In this document: positions 59,591 through 64,000 of the stretch, piece after piece | How the letters are laid out: the number at the start of each line of letters is the position of its first letter | Position numbering within the stretch: the first letter of the stretch is position 1 | The notes under the pieces: model-generated | Database searches by the model: none | What the model was told of the DNA's origin: nothing | The model's input: only the letters and a program-made list of their open reading frames with translations | Position numbers and translations under genes: made by a program | Source of the DNA: Mesorhizobium sp. M4B.F.Ca.ET.203.01.1.1 | GTDB lineage: Bacteria; Pseudomonadota; Alphaproteobacteria; Rhizobiales; Rhizobiaceae | DNA: 64,000 nt | Assembly: GCF_004791025.1 (NCBI RefSeq) | Contig: NZ_SRUO01000022.1 | Location: forward strand, 1 to 64,000 | Reading direction: 5' to 3'

Positions 59591-60492
59591 GTGAAAAGCA
59601 GTTCTTCGTCTTTGGCGCCGGCTATTCCGGCAAGGCCTTCGCCCGCGCCAGCCGGGATGGGGTGACAATCCGCGGCACGACGCGCTCGCCGGAGAAGTTC
59701 GCGGTGCTCGGCCAGGCCGGCATCGCGCCGCTGCGCTTCGACGGCGCGCTGACGGCCGAGATCGGCGAGGCCTTGAAAACGACCACCCATTTGATCGTCT
59801 CGGTGGCGCCGGAAGAGGCCGGCGATCCGGTGCTCGGCGCCGCGCGCGAGGCGATCGCAGCGATGCCGGCCCTGGAATGGATCGCCTATCTCTCCACCGT
59901 CGGCGTCTATGGCGACCATGGCGGCGGCTGGGTGGACGAGAGGGCCGAGTGCCGACCGGTGTCGAAGCGCTCGGTGATGCGGGTGGCCGCCGAACAGGAG
60001 TGGCTGAAGCTCGGCCAGGAGATCGGCCGGCCGGTGGCGATCCTGCGCCTCTCCGGCATCTACGGTCCGGGCCGCAACGCGCTGGTCAACCTGGCCGACG
60101 GCACCGCCAGACGGCTGGTCAAGCCCGGCCAGGTGTTCAACCGCATCCATTGCGACGACATCGCCGGCGCGCTCTGGCATTTGGCCGGGAAAAATAGCGG
60201 CGGCATCTTCAACGTCACCGACGACGAGCCGGCGCCGCCGCAGGATGTCGTCGCCTATGCCGCCGGCCTGATGGGCGTCGAGCCGCCGCCGGAAATCGCC
60301 TTCGAGACGGCGCAGCTTTCGCCGATGGCGCGCTCCTTCTACGGCGAGAACAAGCGCGTCTCCAACGCCGCGATCAAGGCGGCCGGCTATCGCTTTGCCT
60401 TCCCCGACTACCGCTCGGCCCTCGACCAAATGTGGGCGGACGGCAGCTGGCGCGAGGGCGAGCCGCGCAGCCCGATGAAACGCGCTGATTAA
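59587..60492 (+). CDS. SDR-type NAD-dependent epimerase/dehydratase (YeeZ-like)
   Basis: The 301-residue protein has the Rossmann nucleotide-binding GAGYSGKAF near the N-terminus, a serine/tyrosine region (YLSTVGVYGDHGGGWVDER) and RLSGIYGPGRNALVNLADGT, as in extended SDR/YeeZ proteins. It is coupled to queG by a 4-bp overlap (ATGA). Substrate unknown; similar proteins next to queG or GST genes are common in rhizobia. Start ATG 59587. Confidence 0.88.
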   Translation: MSEKQFFVFGAGYSGKAFARASRDGVTIRGTTRSPEKFAVLGQAGIAPLRFDGALTAEIGEALKTTTHLIVSVAPEEAGDPVLGAAREAIAAMPALEWIAYLSTVGVYGDHGGGWVDERAECRPVSKRSVMRVAAEQEWLKLGQEIGRPVAILRLSGIYGPGRNALVNLADGTARRLVKPGQVFNRIHCDDIAGALWHLAGKNSGGIFNVTDDEPAPPQDVVAYAAGLMGVEPPPEIAFETAQLSPMARSFYGENKRVSNAAIKAAGYRFAFPDYRSALDQMWADGSWREGEPRSPMKRAD

Positions 60493-60573
60493 AGCGCGGC
60501 GCCGGGCATGCTATGATTCGCGTCGCGGCCGCTCTCGAGGCTCGGCGGCGCGACAGGAGAGGGATGCGGCTTC

Positions 60574-61695
60574 ATGGTGACCTCGTTGCGATCATTGCCC
60601 GTCAGACGGCCGTTCCTGACGGCGACGCTGGCGATCCTGGCGCTGGCCGGGCTGGCGGCGAGCGCGCTAACGGCAGAGCCGCGGGCAAAAGACCTGTTCG
60701 GGGCCGAGAAGCTGCCGGCGGTGGCGGCGGCGCAATCCTTCGGCTTCTATTCCAAGGGCTGCTTCGCCGGCGGCGTCGCCATTCCGATGGACGGACCGAG
60801 CTGGGAAGTGATGCGCCCCTCGCGCAACCGCCGCTGGGGCCATCCGGCGATGATCGCGCTGATCGAGAAGCTGGCGCGCGACGCGCATGCCGACGGCTGG
60901 CCCGGCCTTCTGATCGGCGACATCTCGCAGCCGCGCGGCGGGCCGATGCTGACCGGCCACGCGTCGCACCAGATCGGCCTCGACGCCGACATCTGGCTGA
61001 CGCCGATGCCCAGCCGGCCGCTGTCGATGGCGCAGCGCGAATCGATGAGCGCCACCCTGATGGTCGACGAAAAGACGCATCTGGTGAAGGACGCGCTGTG
61101 GACGACGCGGCACACGCAACTGTTGAAGCGCGCGGCGAGCTATCCCGAGGTCGAGCGCATCCTGGTCAATCCGGGCATCAAGAAGAAACTGTGCGACACG
61201 GTGAAGGGCGACCGTTCCTGGCTGCGCAAGATCCGGCCGTTCTGGGGCCACGACTATCATTTCCACATGCGCATCGGCTGCCAGCCTGGCTCGCACGGCT
61301 GCAAGGCGCAGGAAGCGACGCCGGCCGATGACGGCTGCGGCAAGCCACTGGCCTGGTGGTTCACCGCGGAGCCCTGGCGCCCCAACAAGAACCCGGACGC
61401 ACCGAAGGCGCGCGACATCATGACGATGGCGAACCTGCCGAAGGAATGCCGGGCGGTGCTCGACGCGCCAAACCCGGCTTCGGCGGAAGCCGTCACCTAT
61501 CATGGCGACGGCCTACCGATCGCGGGGAACGACCTGCCGATCGCGGCCGCCGAGCCGCCTGCCGAACCGCCTGCCGAGTCGTCGGCGGAAGCGACGGTGC
61601 CGGTTGGCGCGGCTACCATGCCGGCCTCGGCAAGCGCTTTTGCGCCGACCCCGAAAATCGGCATTCCACTGCCACGGCCAAGGCCGGAAAACTGA
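60574..61695 (+). CDS. mepA: Penicillin-insensitive murein endopeptidase MepA
   Basis: MepA cuts D-Ala-DAP cross-links in peptidoglycan. The 373-residue protein has a signal segment (FLTATLAILALAGLAASALT), then the LAS-type metallopeptidase domain with MLTGHASHQIGLDADIWLTP (zinc His and Asp) and RPFWGHDYHFHMRIGC (second His pair). A Pro/Ala/Glu-rich tail of about 70 residues follows and is not part of the usual enzyme. Cysteines CQPGSHGC suggest disulfides. ATG 60574 is preceded by GGAGAGGG. Confidence 0.92.
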   Translation: MVTSLRSLPVRRPFLTATLAILALAGLAASALTAEPRAKDLFGAEKLPAVAAAQSFGFYSKGCFAGGVAIPMDGPSWEVMRPSRNRRWGHPAMIALIEKLARDAHADGWPGLLIGDISQPRGGPMLTGHASHQIGLDADIWLTPMPSRPLSMAQRESMSATLMVDEKTHLVKDALWTTRHTQLLKRAASYPEVERILVNPGIKKKLCDTVKGDRSWLRKIRPFWGHDYHFHMRIGCQPGSHGCKAQEATPADDGCGKPLAWWFTAEPWRPNKNPDAPKARDIMTMANLPKECRAVLDAPNPASAEAVTYHGDGLPIAGNDLPIAAAEPPAEPPAESSAEATVPVGAATMPASASAFAPTPKIGIPLPRPRPEN

Positions 61696-61726
61696 CGCCA
61701 GGCATTCCGGGCTAATTGTCGAAGCA

Positions 61727-61910
61727 GGCGCCGCCCCTCATCGCCCTGCCGGGCACTTCTCCCCGTATAGCGACGGGGAGAAGGGGGCACGCCGCAGCGC
61801 CGGCGCCCTTTCCGCAACGCTGATGATTGGCGAAATCGGCGATGACAGCGTCCCTCTCCCCGTCACTATACGGGGAGAGGGTCCCGGCAGGCAGGTGAGG
61901 GGCGGCGCAG
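61727..61910. repeat. Family A repeat, copy 5
   Basis: Left end ggcgccgcccctcatcgccc with hairpin ccccgtatagcgacggggag; right hairpin cgtcactatacggggag and end caggtgaggggcggcgc. It fills most of the 303-bp gap after mepA. The remaining 88 bp up to the glk start contains no gene, only the glk leader. Confidence 0.85.
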
Positions 61911-61998
61911 ACGTTGAAAAGGTACGGAATTCAAGCCTGACGCCGAAGCTGCTTTCCCTTTACAAGTCCATGCGATAGTCAACGAATGACAGCGGCAG

Positions 61999-63045
61999 AT
62001 GGCCGGAACAGAACGAAAGAAGAGCATGGCAGGTGAAGACGAGACAACGCTGCGGTTTCCGGTCCTGATCGGCGACATCGGCGGCACCAATGCGCGCTTC
62101 TCGATCGTGCTCGACGCCAATTCGGACCCGACCGAGCCGCAGATCGTCCAGACCGCCAATTTCAACACCATCGACGAGGCGATCCAGGCGGCGGTGCTCG
62201 ACCGTTCCTCGGTGCGGCCGAATTCGGCCGTGCTGGCGATCGCCGGGCCGGTCGACGGCGACGAGATCCCGCTCACCAATTGCCCCTGGGTGGTCAAGCC
62301 GAGGCAGATGTTCGCCAATCTGGGCCTGAGCGAGGTCGTCGTGCTCAACGACTTCGAGGCGCAGGCGCTGGCCGTCGTCGCGCTCGGCGAGGAGCATATG
62401 GAGAAGATCGGCGGCGGCACGCCGGAGCCGAACGCCAGCCGCGTCGTGCTCGGCCCCGGCACCGGCCTCGGCGTTGCCGGGCTGATCCATGCGCTCAACC
62501 ACTGGATACCGGTGCCCGGCGAAGGCGGACACATGGATATCGGCCCGCGCTCGCCACGCGATTTCCAGGTTTTCCCGCATATAGAGCGGCTCGAAGGCCG
62601 CGTTTCCGGCGAGCAGATCCTGTGCGGGCGCGGCCTGGTCAATGTCTACCGCGCGGTGGCCAAGGCCGACGGCAAGCCGGCGCCGTTCAGCGCGCCGGCC
62701 GAGATCACCGGCGCGGCGCTGGCGAAGTCCGACCCGGTGGCGGAGGAGGCGCTTTCGCTGTTCGTCACCTGCCTCGGCCGCACCGCCGGCGACCTGGCGC
62801 TGGTGTTCATGAGCCGGGGCGGCGTCTTTCTCACCGGCGGCATCGCGCAGAAGATCGTGCCGGCGCTGAAAGCGGGCAATTTCCGCGCCGCTTTCGAGGA
62901 CAAGGCGCCGCACAGCGCCTTGCTGCGCGCGATGCCGGTCTATGTCATCACGCATCCGCTGGCGGCGCTTCTCGGCCTCGCCGCCTATGCCAGGAATCCC
63001 TCGCTGTTCGGCGTGCAGACGGCGGGGCGGCACTGGCGGGTGTAG
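61999..63045 (+). CDS. glk: Glucokinase
   Basis: The 348-residue enzyme phosphorylates glucose. It has the ATP-binding LIGDIGGTNARFSIVL, the SRVVLGPGTGLGVAGL phosphate loop, PVPGEGGHMDIGP and a second FLTGGIAQKIVPAL loop of the bacterial glucokinase family. Start is uncertain: ATG 61999 is used, but ATG 62026 has a better ribosome-binding site (AAAGAAGAG) and would remove nine residues. It is followed by an ABC exporter gene 125 bp on. Confidence 0.93.
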   Translation: MAGTERKKSMAGEDETTLRFPVLIGDIGGTNARFSIVLDANSDPTEPQIVQTANFNTIDEAIQAAVLDRSSVRPNSAVLAIAGPVDGDEIPLTNCPWVVKPRQMFANLGLSEVVVLNDFEAQALAVVALGEEHMEKIGGGTPEPNASRVVLGPGTGLGVAGLIHALNHWIPVPGEGGHMDIGPRSPRDFQVFPHIERLEGRVSGEQILCGRGLVNVYRAVAKADGKPAPFSAPAEITGAALAKSDPVAEEALSLFVTCLGRTAGDLALVFMSRGGVFLTGGIAQKIVPALKAGNFRAAFEDKAPHSALLRAMPVYVITHPLAALLGLAAYARNPSLFGVQTAGRHWRV

Positions 63046-63170
63046 CGCTTCGCGCCCTGGTTGTCGGATCGCGAATCGCGCCGCGACGAAGTTTCGCCAT
63101 AGGCAAGCCGCGACGGGAACGCTAAGAGGGGTGCCGAATTTCCAGACGGAACCACGGAACGACCCTCGAT

Positions 63171-64000
63171 TTGAACCAGCTTCAACACCAAGCGATAGCC
63201 CGGCCCGGCGAGACCTGGGCGGTGCTGCGCCGCATCATCGCCGAAAACGGCCGCGAATACCGCTCAGCCTACATCTTCGCCACCCTGTGCCTGCTGACCG
63301 TGTCCGCAACGACGGCCTTCACCGCCTGGGTGATGAGCCCGGTCGTCAACCAGATCTTCTATGAGCGACGCGGCGATCTGATCGTGCTGATCTGCGCCGG
63401 GATCATGGGCTCCTTCACGCTGCGCGGGCTGGCCACCTATGGCCAGGCGGTGACGCTGGCGCGGATCGGCAACAATCTGGTGGCGAGCTATCAGCGCCGC
63501 ATCTTCGACCACCTGATGAAGCTCGGCGTCGGCTTCTTCAACGACACCCGTTCGGGCCAGCTCGCCGCGCAGGTCAACGAGAACATCAACGGCATCCGCG
63601 ACCTGTTGTCGATGACGCTGACCTCGATCGCGCGCGACGGCGTGACGCTGCTCGGCCTCATCTGCGTCATGATCTACCAGGATCCGCTGCTGTCGCTGTC
63701 GTCGCTGCTGATCGGACCGCCGCTGATCTACACCGTCGTCTATCTGATGCGCCGCGTACGCCGCATCGCGCGCGAATCCGTGCAGATCAACTCGCGGCTG
63801 ATCGGCGCCATGCAGGAGGCGACGCAAGGCATCGCCATCGTCAAGGCGTTCACCATGGAGGGCGAACTGGCGCGCCGCATCGGCAAGCTCGCCGAGAGTG
63901 CCGAGCAGCGGGGCAACAAGATCGCTCGCGTCTCGGAGCGGCTGACGCCGATTTCCGACATGCTGGCCGGCCTCGCCGTCACCGGCGTCATTGCCTATTC
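63171..64000 (+). CDS. MsbA-like ABC exporter, N-terminal part (cut by window end)
   Basis: About 276 residues of the membrane domain of a half-size ABC exporter are visible. The first span lies around FATLCLLTVSATTAFTAWVM, the ICL1 region around NLVASYQRRIFDHLMKLGVG and FFNDTRSGQLAAQVNENING, and further spans follow. The nucleotide-binding domain lies beyond the window, so it is called by the transmembrane domain only. Start TTG 63171 is the best in-frame choice. MsbA-type proteins flip lipids or export hydrophobic compounds; a lipid substrate is inference. Confidence 0.8.
   Translation, partial: MNQLQHQAIARPGETWAVLRRIIAENGREYRSAYIFATLCLLTVSATTAFTAWVMSPVVNQIFYERRGDLIVLICAGIMGSFTLRGLATYGQAVTLARIGNNLVASYQRRIFDHLMKLGVGFFNDTRSGQLAAQVNENINGIRDLLSMTLTSIARDGVTLLGLICVMIYQDPLLSLSSLLIGPPLIYTVVYLMRRVRRIARESVQINSRLIGAMQEATQGIAIVKAFTMEGELARRIGKLAESAEQRGNKIARVSERLTPISDMLAGLAVTGVIAY

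Noticed and set aside
63046..63170. GTG 63131 as start of the last ABC gene
   Set aside because: It is out of frame with the exporter; TTG 63171 is in frame.

Overview
The window is high-GC, densely coded chromosomal DNA from an alphaproteobacterium of the order Hyphomicrobiales (Rhizobiales), most likely Mesorhizobium or a close relative. The basis is the hrcA/rph/VOC/rdgB/hemW and rsmI/yraN gene orders, a single-chain Ku next to a three-domain LigD, a membrane-bound ferritin MbfA behind an Irr-type box, an EcfG-type promoter, and several families of intergenic palindromic repeats of the kind scattered through Mesorhizobium genomes. No rRNA, tRNA, CRISPR array or prophage was seen. Species assignment is inference.

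Layout. 1-2.9 kb: the 3' end of an IS110-type transposase, two small membrane proteins, then an AT-rich two-gene island (DUF5343 protein plus a Swt1-type HEPN protein) that looks horizontally acquired and is the best candidate for an undescribed conflict or defence module. 2.9-11.5 kb: lepA, a TadG-like pilus-assembly protein, three exported proteins (DUF1223 with a CxxC, a Met-rich repeat peptide, a one-cysteine MsrA) that may form a methionine-oxidation module, and cydAB of the cyanide-insensitive type. 11.7-16.3 kb: an ABC-2 exporter pair, a soluble DUF2156 protein, and a MarR/GNAT operon. 16.3-25.4 kb: Tat-exported PhoX with a PHO-box-like site, a small DMT-type membrane protein, PAP2 phosphatase, a small HTH regulator before a SulP transporter, a divergent SMP-30-like/XRE pair, and a membrane class III cyclase. 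25.4-31.5 kb: a YiiX-like hydrolase, CHAD and CYTH proteins, and a CecR-YbhG-YbhF-YbhS type efflux operon behind a perfect 22-bp palindrome.

31.6-37 kb: MBL hydrolase, threonine dehydratase, MbfA, and an ArsR regulator divergent from NIPSNAP/ABM genes. 37.3-40.8 kb: the NHEJ operon ku-ligD with an EcfG promoter. 41-49.6 kb: a 48-codon ORF, a broken DCC-family gene, a DGPF (YCII) protein with an ECF42-type sigma factor, exported RidA divergent from TetR, GST, cysK, LysE exporter, and a sugar dehydrogenase. 49.6-64 kb: mostly housekeeping genes (hrcA, rph, rdgB, hemW, rsmI, yraN, uppP, queG, mepA, glk) and the 5' part of an MsbA-like ABC exporter cut by the window end.

Themes: oxidative and iron stress (cydAB, msrA, mbfA, ku/ligD), small-molecule efflux, and local regulators with readable operators. 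Two genes carry apparent frameshifts (DCC at 41.4 kb, EamA at 54.5 kb). At least four repeat families fill most of the longer gaps.
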